A stretch of DNA of 64,000 nt from Thermoactinospora rubra (GTDB lineage: Bacteria; Actinomycetota; Actinomycetes; Streptosporangiales; Streptosporangiaceae). How positions within the stretch are numbered: position 1 is the stretch's first letter; each line of letters opens with the position of its first letter. Positions 57,202 through 64,000 of the stretch are shown one piece after another. The translations under genes and the position numbers were made by a program. The stretch is taken from contig NZ_MSZZ01000033.1 of assembly GCF_002093975.1 (NCBI RefSeq), positions 62,001-126,000 of the forward strand. Reading direction: 5' to 3'. A model generated the notes under the pieces. That model ran no database searches and was not told the origin of the DNA. It saw only the letters and a list, made by a program, of their open reading frames with translations.

Positions 57202-58815
57202 GTGACCCCGATCTTCCAGTTGTGCGACGAGTACGTTTTCAAGGCAGCCCAGCTCGATCCCGTCGACGCCGTCTACAACGGCATCAAGGGCGACTTCGGC
57301 GTGGCGACCGACTACAGCCCCGATGGCCACGCGGCCAGGGAGGCGCTGATCCGCGACACCCTGTCCCGGCTCGCCGCCCTCGACCCCACCTGCGAGGCCG
57401 ACCGGCAGGCCGCCGCCCACCTGCGCGAGCGGCTGGAGGCCATGGCCGCCTGGCACGAGACCGGCGAGCCGTACCGCGACCTCAGCGCGCCCTTCGGCCT
57501 GGTCTCCGGCGTCAGGGACAGCATCGACCTGCTCCCGCACGGCGACGACGAGCAGTGGCGCAAGGTCGCCGCCCACCTGGCCGCCGTTCCCGGCATGCTG
57601 GCGGGCTGGCGCCGGTCCCTGGAGGAGGGGCTGCGGCGCGGGCTGCCGGCCGCCCGCCGCCAGGCCCTGGGGGCGGCCGAGCAGGCCGAGCGTTACGTGG
57701 GCACCCACGACGACCTCGTCGCCTCCTACGGCGACGGCCCGGTGGCCGGCGAGCTGGCCGAGGCCGCCGGGGCCGCGCACGCGGGCTACGCCGAGATCGC
57801 GCGCTACCTGCGCGAGGAGTACGCGCCGCGCGCCGCCGAGCGCGACGCCGTCGGCCCCGAGCGCTACGCCGTCGCCGCGCGCCTGTCCCTGGGCGACGAC
57901 ATCGACCTGCGCGAGGCCTACGCCTGGGGCTGGGCCGAACTCGACCGCATCCAGGCCGAGATGGAGCGCGAGGCCGAGGCCGTCCTGCCCGGCGCCACGG
58001 TCGACGAGGCCATCGCCCACCTCGACGAGACCCAGGTCGTGACCGGGCCCGACGCCTTCCACGCCTGGCTGAAGGAGCAGCATGAGCGGGCGATCGAGGA
58101 GCTCGACGGGGTCGTCTTCGACATCCCCGAGCCGCTTCGCAAGATCGACGTGGTGCTGAACCCGGGCTCCACGTCGGGCGCGCCGTACTACACGCCGCCG
58201 AGCGAGGACCTGTCGCGGCCGGGCCGTACCTGGTGGCCGCTGGGCGGGCGCGAGAGGTTCACGGTCTGGAACGAGCTGACGACCGTCTTCCACGAGGGCG
58301 TCCCCGGCCACCACCTGCAGCTCGGCGCCGCCGTCGTGGCGGGCGAGAAGCTGTCGCGCTACTCCAGGTTGTCGTTCGTGAGCGGCCACGGCGAGGGCTG
58401 GGCGCTGTACGCCGAGCGGCTGGCCGACGAGCTGGGCTGGTTCACCGCCCCCGGCACCCGGCTCGGCATGCTGGCCGCCTCCGCGCTGCGCGCCGCCCGC
58501 GTCGTCATCGACATCGGCGTCCACCTGGAGCTGCCGCTGCCCGACGGGAGCGCGTGGACGTTCGAGAAGGCGTGCGAGGTGCTGCGCCACCGCGGACGCG
58601 GCGAGCCGCACGTGATCGAGCCCGAGGTGCTGCGCTACTTCGGCTGGCCGGCCCAGGCGATCTCCTACAAGCTGGGCGAGCGCGCCTGGCTGGAGGCGCG
58701 GGCCGAGGCGTCGGCCAAGCCGGGCTTCGACCTCAAGCGCTGGCACACCGCCGCGCTCGCGCTGGGCCCCATCGGGCTGGGCGGCCTGCGGGAGGCCCTG
58801 GCGCGGCTGTCCTGA
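57202..58815 (+). CDS. DUF885 metallopeptidase-like protein
   Basis: The 537-residue protein has the DUF885 architecture: helical N-half, then VLNPGSTSGAPYYTPPSEDL and the zinc motif TTVFHEGVPGHHLQ with a downstream Glu in SGHGEGWALYAERLADELG. These are metalloproteases or carboxypeptidases of cytoplasmic type. GTG 57202 follows TATCGT by six bases, suggesting a leaderless transcript. It stands alone after the MarR gene. The substrate is unknown. Confidence 0.86.
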   Translation: MTPIFQLCDEYVFKAAQLDPVDAVYNGIKGDFGVATDYSPDGHAAREALIRDTLSRLAALDPTCEADRQAAAHLRERLEAMAAWHETGEPYRDLSAPFGLVSGVRDSIDLLPHGDDEQWRKVAAHLAAVPGMLAGWRRSLEEGLRRGLPAARRQALGAAEQAERYVGTHDDLVASYGDGPVAGELAEAAGAAHAGYAEIARYLREEYAPRAAERDAVGPERYAVAARLSLGDDIDLREAYAWGWAELDRIQAEMEREAEAVLPGATVDEAIAHLDETQVVTGPDAFHAWLKEQHERAIEELDGVVFDIPEPLRKIDVVLNPGSTSGAPYYTPPSEDLSRPGRTWWPLGGRERFTVWNELTTVFHEGVPGHHLQLGAAVVAGEKLSRYSRLSFVSGHGEGWALYAERLADELGWFTAPGTRLGMLAASALRAARVVIDIGVHLELPLPDGSAWTFEKACEVLRHRGRGEPHVIEPEVLRYFGWPAQAISYKLGERAWLEARAEASAKPGFDLKRWHTAALALGPIGLGGLREALARLS

Positions 58816-58820
58816 CCGTC

Positions 58821-58862
58821 TGGATGGGGCGGGCTGGATGGGGCGGGCTGGATGGGGCGGGT
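58821..58862 (+). repeat. 14-bp tandem repeat, three copies
   Basis: TGGATGGGGCGGGC occurs three times in a row, the last with one change, directly after the DUF885 stop and up to the stop of the convergent membrane gene. Confidence 0.85.
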
Positions 58863-59461
58863 CAGCACCGCCCCATCCACCACCACCGCTCCGACAGCCG
58901 GATCTCGGGGCAGATGAGCATGCCGTACCCGTCGTACGGCCCGCTGTCCACCTCCCCGGCGAAGTAGGCGTATCCCTGGGAGTCGTCGGGGATGCCGAGC
59001 CGGTCGGGCACGTAGAGCACGTCCGGTCCGAAGGACGTGACGTGGCAGTTCGCCGAGACGAAGCACAGCGGGCCGGGCAGCCGCGCGCCGAGGTAGCCGT
59101 CCGCCGCGGGCAGCCGGTCCTCCCGCCACAGCGCGGCCACCGCCTCGAAGGCCGGGCGTTCGACGGCGAACCGCACCGCTACCCGGGCCTCCGGCCACGC
59201 CAGCAGCGCCACCGGGCCGAGCAGGCCCAGCGCCGCCAGTGCCATGCCCGTCCAGAACGCGGGGCGGCCCGCTCGCCGCGCGAGCGCCGCGAGCGCCGTC
59301 CCGTAGACGGACAGCGCGGCGAGGAGGGCCGCGGCGCCGAGGGGGAGGGCGAGCAGCCCGTACTGTGTCACCAGCCAGCCGACGTGCAGGGCGAGGGCGA
59401 GCAGGCCCGCGGTCACGACGCCGACGAGCCTGACGGGAAGGGGGACGCTCACCCGGCACAC
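58862..59461 (-). CDS. Membrane protein of unknown function
   Basis: The 199-residue protein has three to four N-terminal hydrophobic helices (LVGVVTAGLLALALHVGWL; LPLGAAALLAALSVYGTAL; MALAALGLLGPVALLAW), then a soluble C-domain of about 100 residues with a conserved-looking GPLCFVSANCHVTSFGPDVLY. I do not recognise the C-domain. GTG 59461 or GTG 59452 may start it. Its stop touches a tandem repeat. Confidence 0.6.
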   Translation of the reverse strand: MCRVSVPLPVRLVGVVTAGLLALALHVGWLVTQYGLLALPLGAAALLAALSVYGTALAALARRAGRPAFWTGMALAALGLLGPVALLAWPEARVAVRFAVERPAFEAVAALWREDRLPAADGYLGARLPGPLCFVSANCHVTSFGPDVLYVPDRLGIPDDSQGYAYFAGEVDSGPYDGYGMLICPEIRLSERWWWMGRC

Positions 59462-59556
59462 CGTAGGCGCCGCATGTGCAGGAAGCGTGGAGACAGGGGG
59501 AGACCCGCGTAGAGGAACGGTCGAGATCGGACGGCGCCCTCACGCCGGGCGGTCCG

Positions 59557-59587
59557 CGGCGGGCGTCCACGACACGGACGCCCGCCG
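59557..59587. terminator. Terminator hairpin after the acyl-CoA ligase gene
   Basis: CGGCGGGCGTCC and its complement form a 12-bp stem with a seven-base loop, 10 bases past the ligase stop on the minus strand. The membrane gene start at 59461 lies further on. Confidence 0.7.
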
Positions 59588-59596
59588 TACCGGCCG

Positions 59597-61132
59597 CTAG
59601 CGCAGCTCCCGCTTGAGGATCTTGCCGGTGGCCGTCATCGGCAGCGAGTCGCGGAACTCCACGATGCGCGGGTACTTGTAGGCCGCCATGTTCTCCTTGC
59701 ACCACGCGATGAGCTCGTCCTCGGTAATGGTCGCGCCCGGCGTGCGGATGACGTACGCCTTGACCTCCTCGCCGTGCGACTCGTGCGGCACGCCGACGAC
59801 CGCCGCGAGCGAGACCGCCGGGTGCGTCATCAGCACCTCCTCCAGCTCGCGCGGATACACGTTGAACCCGCCACGGATGATCATGTCCTTGGCGCGGTCG
59901 ATGATCGCGTAGTAGCCGTCGGCGTCGCGGGTGGCGATGTCGCCGGTGCGGAACCAGCCGTCGCGCATGACCTCGGCCGTGGCCTCGGGCCGGTTGTAGT
60001 AGCCCTTCATGACGTTGTGCCCGCGCACGGCGATCTCGCCGGGGCCCTCGCCCTCGATGGTCTTCCAGTCGCCGTCGATGAGCTTCATCTCCACGCCCCA
60101 GATCGGCGTGCCGATGGTCCCGGGCTTGGTGGGCCGGCCCGGCTGGTTGAAGCACGCCACCGGCGAGGTCTCCGACAGGCCGTAGCCCTCCAGGATGCCG
60201 ACGCCGAAGGTCTGCTCGAAGTCCTTGAGCACCTCCACGGGCGCCGAGGCGCCGCCGGCGACCGCGACCTTCAGCGTGGTGGGCACCTCCGCGCCCTCGG
60301 CGTGGATCTTGCTCAGCATGCCCCAGTACATGGTCGGCACGCCCGCGAAGAAGGTGACGCCCTCCTTGCGCATGAGCTCCAGCGCGTCGCCCGGCTCGAA
60401 GCGGGGCAGCAGCACGAGCGTCCCGCGGCGGCGCAGGCCGACGTTCATGACGCAGGTCTGGCCGAAGGAGTGGAACAGCGGCAGCACCGCCAGGAACACG
60501 TCGCCGTCGGGGCTCTTGGGGAACATGTCGTCGCTGACCATGCAGTTCAGCAGCATGTTCTGGTGGCTCAGCTCGGCGCCCTTGGGCTGGCCGGTGGTGC
60601 CGGAGGTGTAGAGGATGACCGCGGTGTCGTCGGGCCCGGTCTGCACGGTCTCGAACTCGCCCGGCATGCCGGACAGGGCGGCCCAGATCGACTCGCCGTA
60701 GGGCGACTCGGTGGCCAGCGGCGTGGCGGGCAGCACGAAGAAGTGCTCGCAGCCCGGGGCCGCCTCGAAGCCCTCCTTGCCGCGCTCGCCCAGCGGCAGC
60801 TCCGCCGTACCCTCGAAGCAGAACAGCGTCTTGGCCTCGCTGTCCTGCAGGTGGTAGGCGATCTCCCTGGCCTGCAGCAGCACGTTCAGCGGCACGACCG
60901 TGGCCCCGGTCTTGAGGATGCCGAAGTAGACGAACGGGAAGTACGGCAGGTTCGGGCAGGCCAGCGCCACCTTGTCGCCCTTGCCGATGCCGCGCGACAC
61001 CAGCAGGTTGGCGACCTGGTTGGCGAAAGTGTTGATCATCGAGTACGGCAGGCGCAGGTCCCCGAAGACCACCGCCGTGCGGTCGGGGACGTTGCGCGCG
61101 CTGTCCTCCAGGACGACCGACAGGTTGAGCAT
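59597..61132 (-). CDS. Long-chain-fatty-acid-CoA ligase (FadD-type)
   Basis: The 511-residue member of the acyl-adenylate family shows the P-loop ILYTSGTTGQPKGAELSH, EGYGLSETSPV, WFRTGDIATRDADGYYAIID with RAKDMIIRGGFNVYP, and the C-terminal Lys in MTATGKILKRELR. It forms acyl-AMP, then acyl-CoA. ATG 61132 has GAGGAGAGG upstream. It is divergent from a GMC oxidoreductase, and ACCAACTGGTA lies between them. Confidence 0.93.
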   Translation of the reverse strand: MLNLSVVLEDSARNVPDRTAVVFGDLRLPYSMINTFANQVANLLVSRGIGKGDKVALACPNLPYFPFVYFGILKTGATVVPLNVLLQAREIAYHLQDSEAKTLFCFEGTAELPLGERGKEGFEAAPGCEHFFVLPATPLATESPYGESIWAALSGMPGEFETVQTGPDDTAVILYTSGTTGQPKGAELSHQNMLLNCMVSDDMFPKSPDGDVFLAVLPLFHSFGQTCVMNVGLRRRGTLVLLPRFEPGDALELMRKEGVTFFAGVPTMYWGMLSKIHAEGAEVPTTLKVAVAGGASAPVEVLKDFEQTFGVGILEGYGLSETSPVACFNQPGRPTKPGTIGTPIWGVEMKLIDGDWKTIEGEGPGEIAVRGHNVMKGYYNRPEATAEVMRDGWFRTGDIATRDADGYYAIIDRAKDMIIRGGFNVYPRELEEVLMTHPAVSLAAVVGVPHESHGEEVKAYVIRTPGATITEDELIAWCKENMAAYKYPRIVEFRDSLPMTATGKILKRELR

Positions 61133-61186
61133 GGGACGCCTCTCCTCATGACGGGGTTCTGCGGCCCATCCTGGCAGCACGGCCAT

Positions 61187-61197
61187 ACCAACTGGTA
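61187..61197. promoter_or_regulatory. Operator-like word ACCAACTGGTA
   Basis: It is part of the near-perfect palindrome TACCAACTGGTA (61186-61197), 55 bases upstream of the ligase start and 86 before the GMC gene. A one-base variant occurs at 11180-11190. It could bind a TetR-type regulator of both divergent genes. Confidence 0.45.
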
Positions 61198-61282
61198 GGT
61201 AACAAAGGTTACGAATCCATATGGACGGCGGGGCGCGGCGGGAGTATGCAAGGAGCTAGCCGCTTGCCTCCAGGAGGAGCCG

Positions 61283-62824
61283 ATGGAGTTCGACTACGTG
61301 GTCGTTGGCGCGGGATCGGCCGGCTGCGTCCTGGCCAACAGGCTCTCCGCGGACCCGGAGGTGTCCGTGGCGCTCGTCGAGGCCGGCGGGAAGGACGACA
61401 AGCTGGAGATCCGCATCCCCGCCGGGTTCCCCAAGCTGTTCAAGACCGAGTACGACTGGAACTACAGCACCGCCAAGCAGCCGGAGATGGCCGGGCGCGA
61501 GCTGTACTGGCCGCGCGGCAAGGTCGTCGGCGGCTCCTCCAGCCTCAACGCCCAGATGTGGGTGCGCGGCCACCGCCTCGACTACGACCAGTGGGACGTC
61601 CCCGGCTGGGGCTATGAGGACGTCCTGCCGTACTTCCGCAAGGCCGAGCGGCGCGTCGGCAGCAACAGGGGCGGCGTGTACGGCGAGGCCGGCCCGCTGG
61701 TCGTCTCCGAGCTGCGCAGCCCCAACGTCACGACCAAGGCGTTCCTCAAGGCGTGCGAGGAGATGGGCTTCACCCGGCTGGAGGAGCTCAACGGCCCCTC
61801 CAACGAGGGCTACAGCCCCACGCCGGTCACGCAGAGCCGCGGGCGGCGCTGGAGCGCGGCCGACGCCTACCTGCGGCCCGCGCTCAAGCGCCCCAACCTC
61901 CGCCTGGTCACCGGCTCGACCGTGCGCCGGGTGGTGTTCGAGGGCAACCGCGCGGTGGGCGTCGAGCGCGAGGGCGGCGGCCAGATCAGGGCGCGCCGCG
62001 AGGTGATCCTGTCGGCCGGGGCGATCGGCTCGCCGTGGATCCTGCTGCGCAGCGGCGTCGGGCCCGCCGACGAGCTGCGCGACGAGGGCGTCGAGGTGGT
62101 GCGCGACCTGCCGGAGGTCGGCAGGAACCTCCAGGACCACCTGGCCACCGGCGTCTACGTCGAGTGCAAGCAGCCGGTCACGCTCGTCAAGGCCGACACC
62201 CTGGTCAACCTCCTGCGGTACGTGATCTTCCGGTCCGGGCCGTTCACCACGAACGTCGGCGAGGCGGTGGCCTTCATCCGCACCTCGCCGGCCGAGCCCG
62301 CCCCGGACGTCGAGCTCGTCTTCGCCCCAGGGCCGTTCATCAACCACGGCCTGGACAAGCCGGAGGACCACGGCCTGACCGTCGGCGTGATCCTCCTGCA
62401 GCCGGAGAGCCGGGGGCGGATCACGCTGAGCGGCGGCCAGCCGGTGATCGACCCGGCCTACCTGACCAGCGAGGCCGACGTCCGGCGGCTGGTGGAGGGG
62501 CTGAAGGTGGCCAAGCAGGTCTTCGCCACCTCGGCGATGAGGCCGTACGCGGGCGGGCCGCTCGCGCCCTACCGCGACCCGGAGAGCGACGAGGAGCTGG
62601 CCCAGTGGGTGCGGGAGAGGGGCGAGACCCTCTATCACCCGGTCGGGACGTGCCGGATGGGCACCGACCCCGGCTCGGTCGTCGACCCGTCGCTGCGCGT
62701 GCGCGGGCTGGAGAGGCTGCGGGTCGTCGACGTGTCGATCATGCCGACGCTCAACCGCGGGCACACCCACGCGCCCGCGATCATGATCGGGGAGAAGGCC
62801 GCGGACCTCATCCTGGCGCCTTGA
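61283..62824 (+). CDS. GMC-family FAD oxidoreductase
   Basis: The 513-residue protein has the FAD site YVVVGAGSAGCVLANRL, then WPRGKVVGGSSSLNAQMWVRG, the second GMC signature GAIGSPWILLRSGVGP, and the active-site His in TLYHPVGTCRMG. The usual Asn-Thr-Asn segment near the C-terminus reads GHTHAPAIMIGEKAAD here. Members oxidise alcohols, including choline and sterol-like compounds. GGAGGAG precedes ATG 61283. It is followed 31 bases later by a P450. Confidence 0.9.
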   Translation: MEFDYVVVGAGSAGCVLANRLSADPEVSVALVEAGGKDDKLEIRIPAGFPKLFKTEYDWNYSTAKQPEMAGRELYWPRGKVVGGSSSLNAQMWVRGHRLDYDQWDVPGWGYEDVLPYFRKAERRVGSNRGGVYGEAGPLVVSELRSPNVTTKAFLKACEEMGFTRLEELNGPSNEGYSPTPVTQSRGRRWSAADAYLRPALKRPNLRLVTGSTVRRVVFEGNRAVGVEREGGGQIRARREVILSAGAIGSPWILLRSGVGPADELRDEGVEVVRDLPEVGRNLQDHLATGVYVECKQPVTLVKADTLVNLLRYVIFRSGPFTTNVGEAVAFIRTSPAEPAPDVELVFAPGPFINHGLDKPEDHGLTVGVILLQPESRGRITLSGGQPVIDPAYLTSEADVRRLVEGLKVAKQVFATSAMRPYAGGPLAPYRDPESDEELAQWVRERGETLYHPVGTCRMGTDPGSVVDPSLRVRGLERLRVVDVSIMPTLNRGHTHAPAIMIGEKAADLILAP

Positions 62825-62830
62825 CGTAAG

Positions 62831-62844
62831 TGAGCACTTGCTCA
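62831..62844. promoter_or_regulatory. Operator-like palindrome TGAGCACTTGCTCA
   Basis: TGAGCA and TGCTCA flank a two-base centre between the GMC stop and the P450 start (62856). It resembles TetR-family operators that control P450 genes. The candidate regulator may lie outside the window. Confidence 0.5.
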
Positions 62845-62855
62845 ACTCTGGGGGC

Positions 62856-64000
62856 ATGGACGTCGACCTCTCCCAGATCCCGTTCTGGGCCCTGCCCCAG
62901 CACGAGCGGATGGCCGCCTTCCGCGAGCTGCGCCGGCTGGACCGGCCGGTGTTCGTGCGGGAGAACCACGTGCCCTTCGTCGGCGGCGGCCCCGGCTACT
63001 ACGCGCTGGTACGGCACGCGGACGTGGTGGAGGCCAGCCGCCATCCGGCGATCTTCAGCAGCGAGCCGTGCTCCAACAGCATCCCGGACATGCCCAGGTG
63101 GCTGGCTGTGTACTTCGGGTCGATGATCAACATGGACGATCCGCGGCACGCCCGGCTGCGCAGGATCGTCTCGCGCGCCTTCACGCCGCGCATCCTCGGG
63201 CAGATGGAGGAGGACCTGGCCAAGGCCGCGGCGCAGATCGTGGACGAGGCGATGCGGGAGGGGCCGGGGGACTTCGTCGCGCAGATCGCGGCCCGGCTGC
63301 CGGTGCGCGTCATCTGCGACATGATGGGGATTCCCCCGAAATTTCATGATCTGGTGCTTCGCCGTACCAACGTGATCCTCGGCAACGCGGACCCCGAATA
63401 CACGGGCATCCAGCCGGACTTCTCCCGCTGGAACGTCGCCCGCGGCCTCGCCAAGCTCCTCCACGCCGGCCACTCGCTCAACCGCCTGGCCGCCCGCCTG
63501 GGCGCCGAGCGCCGCAGGAACCCCACCGGCGACCTGGTCAGCCTGCTGGTCAACGGCGAGGAGTCGCTGACCCCGCAGGAGCTCGGCTCGTTCTTCATCC
63601 TGCTGGTCGTGGCCGGCAGCGAGACCACGCGCAACGCGATCGCCTACGGGCTGAAGCTGTTCACCGACCACTCCGAGCAGCGCGAGCTGCTGCTGAGCGA
63701 CTTCGACAAGCACATCGGCAGGGCCTGCGAGGAGATCGTCCGCTACGCCACCCCGGTGATCCAGTTCCGCCGCACGCTCACCCGGGACCACGGCATCTTC
63801 AGGAAAGGCGACAAGGTCCTGCTGTTCTACAACTCCGCCAACCGCGACGAGACGGTCTTCGACGACCCCGACGCCTTCGACATCACGCGCGACCCCAACC
63901 CCCACGTCGGCTTCGGCGGCCCCGGCCCGCACTACTGCCTGGGCGCCCACCTCGCGCGCCGCGAGATGACCGTGATGTTCCGCGAGCTGTTCACCCGGAT
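62856..64000 (+). CDS. Cytochrome P450, CYP125/CYP124-like (3' end beyond the window)
   Basis: At least 381 residues, open to the window edge. It has the I-helix ILLVVAGSETTRNAIAYG, the K-helix CEEIVRYATPV with E-x-x-R, and the haem loop GFGGPGPHYCLGAHLA (Cys about 360). The AGxETTRNA form and the family start resemble CYP124/125/142, which hydroxylate sterol side chains or methyl-branched lipids. Its place beside a GMC oxidase and acyl-CoA ligase fits lipid or sterol breakdown. Only a short C-terminus is missing. Confidence 0.88.
   Translation, partial: MDVDLSQIPFWALPQHERMAAFRELRRLDRPVFVRENHVPFVGGGPGYYALVRHADVVEASRHPAIFSSEPCSNSIPDMPRWLAVYFGSMINMDDPRHARLRRIVSRAFTPRILGQMEEDLAKAAAQIVDEAMREGPGDFVAQIAARLPVRVICDMMGIPPKFHDLVLRRTNVILGNADPEYTGIQPDFSRWNVARGLAKLLHAGHSLNRLAARLGAERRRNPTGDLVSLLVNGEESLTPQELGSFFILLVVAGSETTRNAIAYGLKLFTDHSEQRELLLSDFDKHIGRACEEIVRYATPVIQFRRTLTRDHGIFRKGDKVLLFYNSANRDETVFDDPDAFDITRDPNPHVGFGGPGPHYCLGAHLARREMTVMFRELFTR

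Overview
The window is very GC-rich, with strong third-position G/C bias, many GTG/TTG starts and frequent stop/start overlaps. It reads as chromosomal DNA of a filamentous actinomycete. An AfsR-type SARP regulator, an F420-type oxidoreductase, mycothiol-linked and GlxA-type proteins, a DUF1707 protein and a tmsA/tmsB pair for 10-methyl branched fatty acids point to the Streptosporangiaceae/Thermomonosporaceae neighbourhood (Nonomuraea- or Streptosporangium-like). The family is inferred from gene content, not from a marker gene.

Layout. 0-6.5 kb is accessory-looking: a tRNA-Ala, a Phd/PIN toxin-antitoxin pair, a lone phosphotransferase, and a PAS/GAF/PP2C/HATPase stress phosphatase lying between two broken halves of one DUF6461 gene. 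6.5-19 kb is metabolic: an alditol oxidase plus HAD hydrolase operon, an alkyl-DHAP-synthase-like flavoenzyme followed by an acyl-CoA carboxyltransferase, AraC-type regulators, an asparagine-synthetase-like protein, a von Willebrand lipoprotein and a second tRNA-Ala. 19-32 kb carries small-molecule and housekeeping genes: cupin, GlxA regulator, MFS, Pth2-like hydrolase, FtsH, Maf, an EI24 membrane protein, DUF4192, DUF1707/DUF4870 and an RlpA-like wall protein. 32.7-34.5 kb is an IS200/IS605-type element with a decayed tnpA and an intact tnpB; its right end forms the last codons and stop of an ATP-dependent DNA ligase. 34.5-41.6 kb is a divergent cassette: SARP regulator, deazaflavin oxidoreductase and ligase one way, a shortened flavodoxin-like protein and an MFS pump the other. 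41.6-49.6 kb has FKBP, GuaB1, a membrane glycosyltransferase, a two-component system, a P450 and a CaiB-type enzyme. 49.7-64 kb has a Ser/Thr kinase, a 2-hydroxyacid dehydrogenase, tmsA/tmsB, NUDIX, hemerythrin and MarR proteins, a DUF885 peptidase, and a lipid or sterol-type group (acyl-CoA ligase, GMC oxidoreductase, CYP125-like P450) running off the right edge.

How the parts may work together. Several neighbours suggest lipid chemistry: tmsA/tmsB modify membrane acyl chains, and the acyl-CoA ligase, carboxyltransferase, CaiB-type enzyme and P450s act on acyl-CoA or sterol-like substrates. Two of these loci share an ACCAACYGGTA operator-like word. Regulation is dense: operator-like repeats precede the MarR gene, the response regulator, the kinase and the terminal P450, and several genes look leaderless, with a TANNNT box 6-8 nt before the start. 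I see no CRISPR array, no rRNA, no complete prophage and no recognisable large biosynthetic gene cluster. Functions are assigned from remembered family motifs; no database search was run.
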